Positions 16,961 through 25,723 of a stretch of 48,765 bases of DNA are shown piece by piece; within the stretch, counting starts at the first letter, position 1; the number at the start of each line of letters is the position of its first letter. The notes under the pieces are model-generated. The model did no database searches. It was not told where the DNA came from and saw only the letters and a program-made list of their open reading frames with translations. Source of the stretch: Myxococcales bacterium (GTDB taxonomy: Bacteria > Myxococcota > Myxococcia > Myxococcales > Myxococcaceae). The stretch spans positions 1-48,765 of the forward strand of contig JAUXRI010000068.1 of the NCBI GenBank assembly GCA_030681895.1, written 5' to 3'. A program made the translations under genes and the position numbers.

Positions 16961-18160
16961 TCAGTACGGGCCGGGCACGTTCAACCGCACCCGGTAGAGC
17001 CCGCTGCGGGCGGTGATGTAGAGCGTCTGGCGATCGGCGTCGCCGAACGCGCAGTTGGCCGGCTCCTGCGGCACCACGATGCGGCCCAGGTACCCCGCGT
17101 CGGGCCGGTACACCTTCACGCCCGCTGACGTCGTCACGTACAGGTTGCCGTTCACATCGGTGGTGATGCCGTCGCCGCCGTTGGCTCCGGGACCGCCCGC
17201 GTTGGTCAGCGTGAAGCGCGCGTTGTTCGACGTCGCTCCATCGCCAGCGACATTGAAGCGCCGCACCTCGGAGAGCTGAGAGTCGGCGACGTAGAGGATC
17301 GACTCATCGGGCGACAACGCAACGCCGTTCGGCTGGCCGTTTGGCGTCGAGTACACGAGCGAGACCGAGCCACTTGGCGCGACGCGGTACACGCCGCGGA
17401 AGCCGATGGTGCCGTTGCCGCCGTACGTCGGATCGGTGAAGTAGATCGTCCCGTCGGAGCGCACGACCGCGTCGTTGGGCGAGTTGAGCGTTCCGCCGTC
17501 GTAGTTCGCGGCGATCGTCGAGGTGCCGCCATCGGGTCGCAGCCGAATCACCTGGCCGGCGTGCTGACAGATGATCAGATCGCCGTTCGGAGCGAGCGCG
17601 AGCCCGTTCGAGTTGCTGCTGGGGAAGCGGAACGAGGTGAACGTCGACGGTGGGGTGTGTTGGTAGATCCGGTTGCCCTGGACGTCGCTGAACAGCAGCG
17701 CGTTGAGCGACGGCATCCACTGCGGGCCCTCGGTGAAGAGAAACCCGCCGTCGATCAGTCGGGCCGAACCGGCGTCGGCGATCGGGTCGATTCCCGCGAA
17801 CGGATTCGACGCGCCACCGGCAACTGCTCCGCCAGCCGTGCCCCCACCCGCGACGACGCCGCCGCCCGTGGCAGCGCCGCCAGCTGATGCACCTCCACCT
17901 GTCGCAGCGCCTCCACCGGTCGCAACACCTCCGCCGGTCGCAACGCCTCCACCGGTCGCAGCGCCTCCGCCGGTCGCAATGCCTCCACCAGTCGCCACGC
18001 CGCCGCCCGTCGCCACGCCGCCGCCCGTCGCCACGCCGCCGCCCGTCGCCACGCCGCCGCCCGTCGCGGAGCCGCCACCAGCCACGCCTGCGTCCGCCAC
18101 CACCTGTGGGCCACACCCAGCCACCAGCGCCAGCGCCAGCACTCGCACGCACCGATTCAT
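16961..18160 (-). CDS. SMP-30/gluconolactonase-type beta-propeller lipoprotein
   Basis: The predicted protein has 399 residues. The signal peptide ends LALVAGCG (lipobox Cys near 16). A Gly-rich linker of about 75 residues built of GGGVAT repeats comes next, then a six-bladed propeller: LFTEGPQWMPSLNALLFSDVQGNRIY, SNGLALAPNGDLIICQH, SPNDAVVRSDGTIYFTDPTYGG and LYVADSQLSEVRRF. The Glu of EGP, Asn of SPND and Asp of VADS match the metal ligands of the family, which hydrolyses lactones. The ATG at 18160 has a strong GGGGGA upstream. The substrate is unknown; the linker probably holds the propeller away from the outer membrane. Confidence 0.9.
   Translation of the reverse strand: MNRCVRVLALALVAGCGPQVVADAGVAGGGSATGGGVATGGGVATGGGVATGGGVATGGGIATGGGAATGGGVATGGGVATGGGAATGGGASAGGAATGGGVVAGGGTAGGAVAGGASNPFAGIDPIADAGSARLIDGGFLFTEGPQWMPSLNALLFSDVQGNRIYQHTPPSTFTSFRFPSSNSNGLALAPNGDLIICQHAGQVIRLRPDGGTSTIAANYDGGTLNSPNDAVVRSDGTIYFTDPTYGGNGTIGFRGVYRVAPSGSVSLVYSTPNGQPNGVALSPDESILYVADSQLSEVRRFNVAGDGATSNNARFTLTNAGGPGANGGDGITTDVNGNLYVTTSAGVKVYRPDAGYLGRIVVPQEPANCAFGDADRQTLYITARSGLYRVRLNVPGPY
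17883..18080. repeat. 18-bp coding minisatellite (Gly-Gly-Gly-Val-Ala-Thr)
   Basis: About eleven 18-bp units run in register, each coding GGG(V/I/A)AT on the minus strand. The four units at 17991-18062 are identical; the outer ones differ by a few, mostly third-position, changes. The identical core suggests recent slippage or unequal exchange, so copy number may vary between strains. Confidence 0.95.
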
Positions 18161-18170
18161 GATTCCCCCG

Positions 18171-19334
18171 TCACAGCCCACTGCGTTGGCGCTTCATGCT
18201 CACGTTCACCAACAACCCGATGCCGATGAGCACCGACACCATCGAGCTGCCGCCGTAGCTGAGCAGCGGCAACGTGATGCCCGTGATCGGTAGCAAGCCC
18301 GTCACCATTCCGATGTTCTCGAACACCTGCCAGAAGATCATCGCCGCGATGCCCACCGCGACGAACGCGCCGAACCGATCCTTCGCGCCCGCCGCGACCC
18401 CGAGCGCGGCGAGCAGCAGGCCTGCGTAGAGCACCATCAAGCCCAGGCACTTCAAGTACCCCTGCTCCTCGGCGATGACGCTGATGTTGATGTCGGTGTG
18501 CTGCTCGGGCAGGTAGCGAAGGCCGGTCTGCGTGCCCTCCATCCACCCCTTCCCGCTCATGCCTCCGGAGCCGACGGCGATCTTCGACTGCATCGCGTGG
18601 TAGTTCGACCCTTTGAGATCGCTCGTCGGGTCGAGCCAGCCGGTGATGCGCGCGTCCTGATGCTTCTTGAGCTTGTGCCGGATGATCGTGAACCGCTCCT
18701 CGGTGTTCTGCGGCCGCAGGTAGTCGTTCCACAGCACGCCAGCGCCAGCGACGGCCATCACGCCGAGGACGATCAGCACCGGCAATGACGGCCGCGCGAA
18801 CAACAGCACCGTGATCGTCGTGAACGCCATCATCAGCGCCGTCCCGAGATCGGGCTGCACGAGCACCAGCGCGGTGGGCACGAGCGCGATCACCGCGGGC
18901 GGAATGAGTCTCAAAAAGCCGTACGTCGGCTGCTGCGGCCGGTGATCGTCGTGAAAGTACTTCGCCATCATCAACAGCATGCCGAGCTTCATGAACTCAG
19001 CGGGCTGCACGCGGATCGGGCCGACGACGAACCAGCTCTCGGCGCCCTTCGCCTTGTGGCCGAAGAACTTGAGCGCCACGAGCGCGCCGAGGTTGAAGAG
19101 GTAGATGGGAATCGCGAGGCGCTCGAGCAGCTTTGGATCGATCCACGCGACGACGACTGCGATCGCCGAGCCGATGAAAAAGTAGGCGATCTGCGAGGCC
19201 CACATCGGCGCGCTGGGCGGGCGAGACGCGCTCGCGAGGTTGTAGATGCCGACCGCGGTGGTCAACGCCGTCATCGCGAGGAGCAACCACGGCAACTGCG
19301 CGACGCTGCGTCGTTCGCCCGACAGCTCCATCAT
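18171..19334 (-). CDS. rodA: Rod-shape peptidoglycan glycosyltransferase RodA (SEDS)
   Basis: This 387-residue polytopic protein has about ten membrane segments and SEDS signatures: GAESWFVVGPIRVQPAEFMKLGMLL, LVLVQPDLGTALMM, GSGGMSGKGWMEGTQT, LPEQHTDINISVIAEEQGY and GITLPLLSYGGSSM. RodA polymerises lipid II into glycan strands for cell elongation with the partner transpeptidase PBP2 (mrdA), which overlaps it by ATGA. The start at 19334 gives MMELSGERRS; the second Met is equally possible. Confidence 0.96.
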   Translation of the reverse strand: MMELSGERRSVAQLPWLLLAMTALTTAVGIYNLASASRPPSAPMWASQIAYFFIGSAIAVVVAWIDPKLLERLAIPIYLFNLGALVALKFFGHKAKGAESWFVVGPIRVQPAEFMKLGMLLMMAKYFHDDHRPQQPTYGFLRLIPPAVIALVPTALVLVQPDLGTALMMAFTTITVLLFARPSLPVLIVLGVMAVAGAGVLWNDYLRPQNTEERFTIIRHKLKKHQDARITGWLDPTSDLKGSNYHAMQSKIAVGSGGMSGKGWMEGTQTGLRYLPEQHTDINISVIAEEQGYLKCLGLMVLYAGLLLAALGVAAGAKDRFGAFVAVGIAAMIFWQVFENIGMVTGLLPITGITLPLLSYGGSSMVSVLIGIGLLVNVSMKRQRSGL

Positions 19335-21367
19335 GGCGTGGTCCCCGGCGGGGCTTGCACCGTGGGCTCAGGCGGGCGCGGGACATCGGCCACGGCCGGA
19401 TCGCTCACGTCGGCCGGCGCGGCGGGATTGGGCTTGGCGAAGATGATGGGCTTGGGAGGCCGCGGCGGAACCCACTCCTCCCCGAGCGCGAAGCTGTCGG
19501 CCTTCTTCAGCTCGAAGTACTTCGCGAACACGGCCGCGGCCGTCGGCGCGGCGTCACTGCCACCATGCCCGCCGTGCTCGTTGAGGACGATGATCGTCAG
19601 CTCGGGGTCTTCGGCAGGCGCGAACGCGGCGAACCACGCATGGTCGCGCTCGAAGTAGTCCATCTGCTCCTTCTTGAGACGCACGGCGCCGAGCCGCGCG
19701 ACCTGCGCCGTGCCCGTCTTGCCGGCGATCGTGTACTCGGTCGATCGGGAGCGCGTCGCGGTGCCGCCTGGCTCGTTCACCACCGACACGAGTCCGTCGA
19801 TGAGGAGCTTGTGTTGCTCGTCAGTCATCTCGAACTGGCGCACCTGCTTCGGCGCGTAGGACTCGACGACCTTGCCGTCGGGCGTCTCGATGCGCTGCAC
19901 GATCTGCGGGTTCAGCACGTGCCCCTTGTTGGCGATGGCCGAGTACAGCACCGCGAGTTGCAGCGGCGTCACGTTCACGTCGCCCTGGCCGATCGCGGTG
20001 TTGAGCGCCATGCCCTTGGTGTAGCCGCCGGGGGTCACCTTGTTGTGGTACGCGCTGTCGGGCATCACGCCGGGCACTTCGGCAGCGACGCCCAGGTTCG
20101 AGGGCCCGCCGAGCCCGAGCTGCTTGCCCACGGCGGCGATCGGGTCGATGCCCATGAGATCCGACGCGCGGTAGAAATACGTATCGCAGCTCACCTGAAT
20201 CGCGCGCTTCGCATCGACGACCCCGTGGCCGCGTTCGTTGTGACAGCGCCATCGCCGATTGCCGAGCGTGTAGCCGCCATTGCACACCGCCGTCGACGAA
20301 GGCGTCACCACGCCCGACTGCAGCGCCGCCAGCAGCGTCACGACCTTGAACGTCGAGCCCGGGTGGTAGTGCTCGGCGCCCGCGCGAAACACCATCGGCT
20401 GGAGCGGGTCCTGGCTCAGCTGCGCCACGCGCTTCGGCGACACGCGGCCGGTCATTTCATTGGGGTCGAACGCCGGCCGGCTCACGATCGCGCGAATGAA
20501 ACCCGTCTTCGTCTCCATCGCGATGACGGCGCCCGCAGTGCCCGGGAACGCGCGCTCGGCCTCGGCCTGCAGCCGCGCATCGAGTGAGAGCACGACGTTG
20601 TTGCCCGCGGCCGGCGCCTCGCTGGTGCCTCCGCGCAGCAGGTTGCCTCGAGCGTCGCGCATCACCTCACCGCGAGCGTTCACCACGTGCTTCACCCAGC
20701 CGTCGGTGCCACGAATGGCGTGCTCGAAGCTGCGCTCGACGCCGCGTCGTCCGATGTAGTCACCGAGCGCGTAGGGCGGGCGCTCCAGCGAGCCGTTCAG
20801 CTTGGTCAGCTCGTCCTGGGTGATCTCGTTCATGTACCCGAGGATGTGCGCGAGCGTCGGCCCCGCGCGGTAGCTGCGATGCGGCACGGGCTCGAGATCG
20901 ACGCCGGGCAACAGGAACTGCCGGGCGAGCAGTTGGTCGAACTCCTCACGCGAGATGTCGACGGCGGCGATGAGCGGTTGGTAGCGCTGCGGGCCGTGCG
21001 CGGCTTTCAGGAGCGCCTCGACCCTCGCGCGCTGCTCCTCGTCCCACTGGAGCACCTCGGCCAGGCGCGGGAGCACCTCGGCCACACACTTCTGACAGAA
21101 CGCGGGCGTGATGAAGACGTCGAGGCTCGGGCGCGCATCGACCAGCACTTCGCCGCGGCGATCCCGAATCAGCCCACGAGGCGCGCGCAGCCGCACGTCC
21201 TTGAACTGGTTGTCGACCGAGAGGGCGTTGAACTCCTCGTAGCGCACCACCATCAGCCGGTAGAGGTTGACCGACAACACGAGCAGCCCCGCGATGAAGA
21301 AGACCGCGACGCCGATCAGCCGCGGCCTCAGGTCCTTCGCGTCGCTCTGTTGCCCGAGCTTGATCAC
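19331..21367 (-). CDS. mrdA: Penicillin-binding protein 2 (elongasome transpeptidase)
   Basis: The 678-residue product has one N-terminal membrane anchor (about 17-37), a dimerisation (pedestal) domain with RAPRGLIRDRRGEVLV, and the transpeptidase domain with active-site Ser in HYHPGSTFKVV, second motif SCDTYFYR and KTGTA (GKTGTAQVA). It cross-links peptidoglycan with RodA. GTG at 21367 is chosen because it overlaps the mreD stop (GTGA) and directly precedes the anchor. The longer frame upstream is over mreD. The C-terminus has a Pro-rich tail. Confidence 0.95.
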   Translation of the reverse strand: MIKLGQQSDAKDLRPRLIGVAVFFIAGLLVLSVNLYRLMVVRYEEFNALSVDNQFKDVRLRAPRGLIRDRRGEVLVDARPSLDVFITPAFCQKCVAEVLPRLAEVLQWDEEQRARVEALLKAAHGPQRYQPLIAAVDISREEFDQLLARQFLLPGVDLEPVPHRSYRAGPTLAHILGYMNEITQDELTKLNGSLERPPYALGDYIGRRGVERSFEHAIRGTDGWVKHVVNARGEVMRDARGNLLRGGTSEAPAAGNNVVLSLDARLQAEAERAFPGTAGAVIAMETKTGFIRAIVSRPAFDPNEMTGRVSPKRVAQLSQDPLQPMVFRAGAEHYHPGSTFKVVTLLAALQSGVVTPSSTAVCNGGYTLGNRRWRCHNERGHGVVDAKRAIQVSCDTYFYRASDLMGIDPIAAVGKQLGLGGPSNLGVAAEVPGVMPDSAYHNKVTPGGYTKGMALNTAIGQGDVNVTPLQLAVLYSAIANKGHVLNPQIVQRIETPDGKVVESYAPKQVRQFEMTDEQHKLLIDGLVSVVNEPGGTATRSRSTEYTIAGKTGTAQVARLGAVRLKKEQMDYFERDHAWFAAFAPAEDPELTIIVLNEHGGHGGSDAAPTAAAVFAKYFELKKADSFALGEEWVPPRPPKPIIFAKPNPAAPADVSDPAVADVPRPPEPTVQAPPGTTP

Positions 21368-21867
21368 GCGTAGCGCCCCACGTCGACGCGTTCGCCCGGT
21401 TCGATCTTCGCGAGCAGCGGGAAGAGCAGCGCTGCGGTGACGCCAGTCAGGAGCGCCTGGAGCGGCACCGCCGTCAGCGACAACACCCGGCCGTCTGCGT
21501 TCTTCGAGGTGAGCCACATGAGGAGGAACGCGACGAGGGAATGCCCCACCGTCGCGCCTGCCGCGAACAACGCGTAGCCGAGCCTCGACTTCCCATCGAG
21601 CAGCTGCGCCGCTGCCCGTGCGAGCAGGAAGACCAGGACCGCCAGCGCCGGGTAGAGACCTGACGGTCGGCCCGTGAAGACGTCGAGCAGGTAGCCGATG
21701 GCGAACGCGGTGAGCGACCCTTCGATGGTCTTCGAGCGCACCGCCATGAAGACGATGATCGCGATGGTGACGTCGATGCGCGTCACCTCGAAGCCGAAGG
21801 TCTTCACGAGGACGGCCTCGATGGACAACAGCACCAGCGCCAATGAGGTGAACAGGGCGCCCTTCAT
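21364..21867 (-). CDS. mreD: Rod shape-determining protein MreD
   Basis: This 167-residue inner-membrane protein has about five hydrophobic segments, no soluble domain and the family's loop near residues 60-75 (YLLDVFTGRPSGLYPALAVLVF, compare DxxxGxPxGLxAL). MreD is a structural part of the elongation complex with MreC, RodA and PBP2. It overlaps mreC (ATGA) upstream and mrdA (GTGA) downstream. Assignment rests on gene order as well as the loop, since MreD is poorly conserved. Confidence 0.9.
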   Translation of the reverse strand: MKGALFTSLALVLLSIEAVLVKTFGFEVTRIDVTIAIIVFMAVRSKTIEGSLTAFAIGYLLDVFTGRPSGLYPALAVLVFLLARAAAQLLDGKSRLGYALFAAGATVGHSLVAFLLMWLTSKNADGRVLSLTAVPLQALLTGVTAALLFPLLAKIEPGERVDVGRYA

Positions 21868-22715
21868 CTCGGCCCCGGGCCGCGCATGGCGGACAGCTCG
21901 ATGGCGGGGAGCACCAACACCTCTTCGACGCGGCCGAGATCGACCGCCGGCTCCACCTGGCCGACGAGGAACAGGCCCACCGTCGGCCGCGAGACGCCCT
22001 TGACGGTGCCGACCACCAGGCCTCGCGGGTAGATGCCGTCGGTGCCAGCCGTCACCACCACGTCGCCGTCGGTGATGTCGTCTTCGCGGCGCACGAAATC
22101 GAGCAGCATCTTCTGGCCGTCTCCGGCGCCGACGACGGTGCCGCGAACCCGCGTGCGTTGCACGAGCGCTCCGATGCGCGACTGTGGGTCGAGCATCACC
22201 ATCACGTCAGCGGAGCCCGCGACCGCGCGAACCACCTGGCCCACCACGCCCTTCGGCGTGACGACCGGCATGCCCACCCGCACGCCGTGCGCTTCTCCGC
22301 GGTCGATGCGGAACGACTGGAACTGTGGGCTCGCGTTGAGGCCGATGACCCGCGCGACGATCGACGGGCCACTCGAGGCCTCGGCGAAGCTGAGCACCTC
22401 TTTGAGGCGCTGGTTCTCGGCGCGCGCTTCGGTGAGCGTGTTGAGCTCGGCCTGCGCCTGCGCCAGCTCGGTGCGGCACTGGTTCGCGGCTTCATGCGAG
22501 CCTCGCAACGCGACGTAGCCGTTCACCGTCGACGAGAAGCCTCCGAACACGCCCGTGAGCCCCGACTGCAGCGGCGACGAGAGGCCCAGCACCGCGCGAT
22601 CGATGAAATTCGGCTCACGGCCCCGCCCGCCCCGCGAGAGGAAGCTGATCAGCGGCACGATGATCAACGCTCCGACGAGGAGCGGCTCGCGATATCGATT
22701 GAGGAAGGAAAACAC
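21864..22715 (-). CDS. mreC: Rod shape-determining protein MreC
   Basis: The 283-residue product has an N-terminal membrane segment (EPLLVGALIIVPLISFLS), a coiled coil (about 70-110, QCRTELAQAQAELNTLTEARAENQRLKEVL) and the periplasmic beta domain with ARVIGLNASPQFQSFRIDRGEAHGVRVGMPVVTPKGVVGQV. MreC activates PBP2-RodA from the periplasm. GTG at 22715 (VFSFLNRYRE) resembles other MreC starts; a TTG at 22733 would add six residues. mreB, usually next to mreC, is absent; the upstream neighbour is the divergent PpiD-like gene. Confidence 0.93.
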   Translation of the reverse strand: MFSFLNRYREPLLVGALIIVPLISFLSRGGRGREPNFIDRAVLGLSSPLQSGLTGVFGGFSSTVNGYVALRGSHEAANQCRTELAQAQAELNTLTEARAENQRLKEVLSFAEASSGPSIVARVIGLNASPQFQSFRIDRGEAHGVRVGMPVVTPKGVVGQVVRAVAGSADVMVMLDPQSRIGALVQRTRVRGTVVGAGDGQKMLLDFVRREDDITDGDVVVTAGTDGIYPRGLVVGTVKGVSRPTVGLFLVGQVEPAVDLGRVEEVLVLPAIELSAMRGPGPR

Positions 22716-22750
22716 TGGAGATCGAAGACCCAACGGGCGACGCGCGGCGA

Positions 22751-22776
22751 GGCTTTCCGGCCCGTGAGGGAAAGCC
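22751..22776. promoter_or_regulatory. Inverted repeat in the mreC-ppiD intergenic region
   Basis: GGCTTTCC (22751-22758) and GGAAAGCC (22769-22776) form a perfect 8-bp inverted repeat with a 10-base spacer. It lies just upstream of the candidate promoter of the PpiD-like gene and in the leader or promoter zone of mreC on the other strand. It could be an operator or a leader hairpin; nothing in the sequence decides which. Confidence 0.45.
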
Positions 22777-22777
22777 C

Positions 22778-22806
22778 TTGCATGTTGTGGGGACCGATCC
22801 TACAGG
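22778..22806 (+). promoter_or_regulatory. Candidate sigma-70 promoter for the PpiD-like gene
   Basis: TTGCAT (22778-22783), a 17-base spacer and TACAGG (22801-22806) fit a housekeeping promoter about 35 bases before the ATG at 22842. The -10 box is imperfect. The following AT-richer stretch (caagctttcaaatta) is unusual for this genome and suits a promoter region. Confidence 0.45.
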
Positions 22807-22841
22807 TCAAGCTTTCAAATTAGCCAACCCCCCGAAAGTCC

Positions 22842-24464
22842 ATGAGTAATTCGACCTCTTCGACCCCTGAGATCTCTTCAAGCCCGAGCACCTGGCGCCG
22901 CACCGGGTACTACGCCCTCATCATCGCGCTCGCGGTGCTCTTCGGTCTGCAGTGGGGACCCGGCTCTTCGGGCTGTGACCGCATGGGGGCGCTGCAAGAC
23001 GCCAAGGGCGAGGCCGCCGTCACGGTCAATGGCCAGACGGTGCCGCTCAAGGAGTTCGCGCAGGCCTACGGCAACCAGGCCGCGAACTTCCGCCAGCAGG
23101 GCATTCCCGCGGACCTGCTCAAGCAGTTCGGCATTCACAAGCAGGTCGTCGATCAGCTCGTCAACACCGAGCTCCTCGCGCAGGCCGCCGAAGCGCAAGG
23201 CATTCGCGCTTCTGACGAAGAGGTCGTCGCCCTCGTCCTGAAGGACCCGTCGTTCCAGAAGGACGGCAAGTTCGACACGGACCGCTACGAAGACATCGTC
23301 AACCAGTACGAGGGCACCACGACGGTGCAGTACGAAGAGAAGATCCGTCGCCGCCTCTCGGCGCAGAAGCTGCTCCAGGTCGTCGAGGCCTCGGTCGCCG
23401 TCAGCGCGGACGAAGTGCAGGCGCGCTACCAGAAGGAAGGCAACTCGGCGAAGGCCACCTTCGTGCGCTTCACGCCGTCGATGTACGCCGACAAGGTCGC
23501 CGTGCCGAAGCCGGCTGACCTCGAGAAGTGGGCCGCTGCGAATGGCGAGCTGATCGCGAAGGACTACGAGACGAACAAGTTCAAGTTCTTCATCGATGAG
23601 CGCGTGAAGGCCCGTCAGATCCTGCTGCGCGTCGCCCGCGACGCCGACGCCGCCGTGAAGGAGGACGCGAAGAAGCGCCTCGAGAACGTGCGCAAGGAGA
23701 TCGTCGACAACAAGAAGTCGTTCGCCGACATGGCCACCAACTTCAGCGAGGACACCGAGACGAAGGCCAAGGGTGGCGACCTGGGCTTCATCGAGCGCAC
23801 CCAGCTGCCCAGCGACTTCGCGGCCAAGCTCTTCGCGCTCAAGCCGGGCGAGGTCTCTGCCGTCACCGAGTCGCCCATCGGCTTCCACATCGGCATCGTC
23901 GAGGACCGCAAGGCCCCCGAGACCAAGCCGCTCGAGGCGGTGAAGCTCGAGTTGGCCGCGCAGCTCTTCACGAAAGAAAAGGCGAAGGACTTCGCGAAGG
24001 CCGACGCCGAGAAGACGCTCGCCGAGCTCAAGAAGGGCAAGACGCTGGTCGAGCTGTTCCCGGCCGATGCGAAGGAAGACAAGAACTTCAACTTCAAGGC
24101 CGAGACGCGCCCCGAGGTGAAAGAGACGGGCGAGTTCAACGCCAGCGCCGACGCCGTGCCGACGCTCGGTGGTGGGGCCGCTGTCTTCAAGCTCCTGATG
24201 GACCAGAAGGCCGCGGGCGTGGTTGACCAGGTCGTGACGGTCGACGACGGGCCGGTCGCCACGACGTCTGGCCTCGCGGTGGTGGTGGTCGACGAGCGCA
24301 AGATGCCCAGCGACGCGGACTTCACGACCAAGAAGGAGCAGCTCCAGGTCGAGGCCGTGAAGGGCAAGCAGTTCGAGGTGCGCGAGGCGTTCCTCAAGGC
24401 GCTCAAGGCGCGCGGCGCGATCATCACCAACGACAAGGCCATCGACAAGGTCCTCGAGGGCTGA
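22842..24464 (+). CDS. Membrane-anchored parvulin-type peptidyl-prolyl isomerase (PpiD/SurA-like)
   Basis: This 540-residue protein has an N-terminal membrane segment (residues about 22-40, YYALIIALAVLFGLQWG), a SurA/PpiD N-terminal helical region (VTVNGQTVPLKEFAQAYGNQ) and a rotamase domain near 260-365 (VKARQILLRV, FADMATNFSEDTETKAKGGDLGFIERTQLPSDFAAKLFALKPGEVSAV, GFHIGIVEDRKA). The Lys-rich C-terminal third resembles the PpiD tail. It would assist folding of outer-membrane or periplasmic proteins from the inner membrane. Lys/Glu content is high for this genome. It is followed after one base by maf. Confidence 0.9.
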   Translation: MSNSTSSTPEISSSPSTWRRTGYYALIIALAVLFGLQWGPGSSGCDRMGALQDAKGEAAVTVNGQTVPLKEFAQAYGNQAANFRQQGIPADLLKQFGIHKQVVDQLVNTELLAQAAEAQGIRASDEEVVALVLKDPSFQKDGKFDTDRYEDIVNQYEGTTTVQYEEKIRRRLSAQKLLQVVEASVAVSADEVQARYQKEGNSAKATFVRFTPSMYADKVAVPKPADLEKWAAANGELIAKDYETNKFKFFIDERVKARQILLRVARDADAAVKEDAKKRLENVRKEIVDNKKSFADMATNFSEDTETKAKGGDLGFIERTQLPSDFAAKLFALKPGEVSAVTESPIGFHIGIVEDRKAPETKPLEAVKLELAAQLFTKEKAKDFAKADAEKTLAELKKGKTLVELFPADAKEDKNFNFKAETRPEVKETGEFNASADAVPTLGGGAAVFKLLMDQKAAGVVDQVVTVDDGPVATTSGLAVVVVDERKMPSDADFTTKKEQLQVEAVKGKQFEVREAFLKALKARGAIITNDKAIDKVLEG

Positions 24465-24465
24465 G

Positions 24466-25047
24466 GTGACGTCGTTCATTCTCGCGTCGGGCTCGCCTCG
24501 TCGGCGTGAGCTGCTCGGTCAGCTCGGGCTCTCGTTCGACGTGGTGGCGGCTGAGCTCGACGAGTCGGTGCACCCGGCAGAGCTCCCGAAGGCCTACGTC
24601 GAACGGCTCGCGCGCGAGAAGGCGATGGCCGTGCACGCACGCCGGCCGGGCTCCATCGTTCTGGCTGCCGACACGTCGGTGGTCGTCGACGACATCATCC
24701 TCGGGAAGCCTGGCGCCGACGCGCGTGAAGGCGCCGCGATGCTTCGATCGCTGTCGGGGCGCACGCACCAGGTGATGACGGGCGTCGCCGTTGCTGCAGC
24801 CCAGGTGCACTCCGTCGTCATCACCAGTGACGTCGTCTTCCGTGCGCTGAGCGAGGCCGAGATCGCCTGGTATGTCGCGACTGGAGAAGGTGCCGACAAG
24901 GCCGGTGGCTACGGACTGCAGGGCAAGGCGGCCGCGTTCATCTCGGCCGTCGTCGGCTCGTCGACCAGCATCATCGGGCTGCCGCTCGCCGAGTCGCTCG
25001 AGCTGCTGCGCGCTGCGGGCGTTCGTCTCCCGTGGGAGCCGGCGTGA
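24466..25047 (+). CDS. maf: Maf-family nucleoside triphosphate pyrophosphatase
   Basis: The 193-residue product starts (GTG) TSFILASGSPRRRELLGQLG, the Maf signature. VLAADTSVVVDDIILGKP near residue 67 contains the catalytic Asp, GRTHQVMTGVAV follows, and GYGLQGKAAAFISAVVGSSTSIIGLPL is the C-terminal signature. Maf proteins hydrolyse non-canonical or modified NTPs to NMP and PPi; YhdE-type members prefer dTTP/UTP. It starts one base after the PpiD-like stop and overlaps the next gene by GTGA, so the three are probably one transcript. Confidence 0.94.
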   Translation: MTSFILASGSPRRRELLGQLGLSFDVVAAELDESVHPAELPKAYVERLAREKAMAVHARRPGSIVLAADTSVVVDDIILGKPGADAREGAAMLRSLSGRTHQVMTGVAVAAAQVHSVVITSDVVFRALSEAEIAWYVATGEGADKAGGYGLQGKAAAFISAVVGSSTSIIGLPLAESLELLRAAGVRLPWEPA

Positions 25048-25721
25048 TCTCGGCCGAGGTGTTGGCCGCGAACCTGCGCGACGTCGAGCAGCGGGTGGCG
25101 GCCGCGTGCGGGCGCGCAGGGCGAAACCGGAGCGACGTGCAGCTCATCGCGGTCACCAAGCGGCACCCGCCTGAGCTGGTGCGGCTCGCGTTTGACGCAG
25201 GCCTGCGCCACTTCGGTGAGAACTACGCCCAGGAGCTGCGCGACAAACACGAAGCGCTCTCGAGCTGCGCCGGCCTTCGCTGGCACGCCATCGGGCCGCT
25301 CCAACCGAAGAACGCCAAGTACGTCGCGAAGGCGGCGCACGTGTTCCACGCGCTCGAGCGCCTCGAGGTCGCCCAGGAGCTGTCACGGCGTCGAACCGGT
25401 GCGCCGCTCTCCTGGTTCGTCGAAGTGAACGTCGCGGGCGAGGCGTCGAAGGCCGGGCTCGCGCCGGGCGAAGTCGCTGCGTTCCTGGAGCAGGTCAAGC
25501 GCCTTCCCAACCTCGAGCTCACCGGGCTGATGTGCATGCCTCCGCTCGCCGACGAGCCTGAAGCCTCACGGCCGGCGTTCAAGGCCCTCGCGCAGCTCGC
25601 GAAGGACCTCGCCCTGCCCTGCCTCAGCATGGGCACGACGGGAGACTTCGAGATCGCGATCGAAGAGGGCGCGACGCACGTGCGCGTCGGCACGGCGTTG
25701 TTCGGTGAGCGGCCCGCCTGA
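25044..25721 (+). CDS. YggS/PROSC-type pyridoxal phosphate-binding protein
   Basis: This 225-residue single-domain TIM-barrel protein binds PLP through Lys in LIAVTKRHPPE (near residue 38). GENYAQELRDK, WHAIGPLQPKN (family WHxIGxLQxNK), VNVAGEASKAGLAP, LTGLMCMPPL and SMGTTGDFEIAIEEGATHVRVGTALFG follow. These proteins keep PLP homeostasis and influence amino-acid pools. GTG at 25044 overlaps the maf stop (GTGA); another GTG at 25032 is possible. It ends 2 bases before a convergent methyltransferase gene. Confidence 0.94.
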   Translation: MISAEVLAANLRDVEQRVAAACGRAGRNRSDVQLIAVTKRHPPELVRLAFDAGLRHFGENYAQELRDKHEALSSCAGLRWHAIGPLQPKNAKYVAKAAHVFHALERLEVAQELSRRRTGAPLSWFVEVNVAGEASKAGLAPGEVAAFLEQVKRLPNLELTGLMCMPPLADEPEASRPAFKALAQLAKDLALPCLSMGTTGDFEIAIEEGATHVRVGTALFGERPA

Positions 25722-25723
25722 CG

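Noticed and set aside
17883..18080. Possible CRISPR array
   Set aside because: The repeats are contiguous 18-bp units without spacers and code in frame for a protein linker.
19355..20587. 410-codon open frame on the plus strand opposite mrdA
   Set aside because: It is antisense to a clearly conserved PBP2 with all catalytic motifs; its His/Arg-rich sequence is typical of shadows in GC-rich genes.
22878..24479. 533-codon open frame on the minus strand opposite the PpiD-like gene
   Set aside because: It is Leu/Glu/Arg/Val-rich with no motif, and the opposite strand has a recognised rotamase domain.
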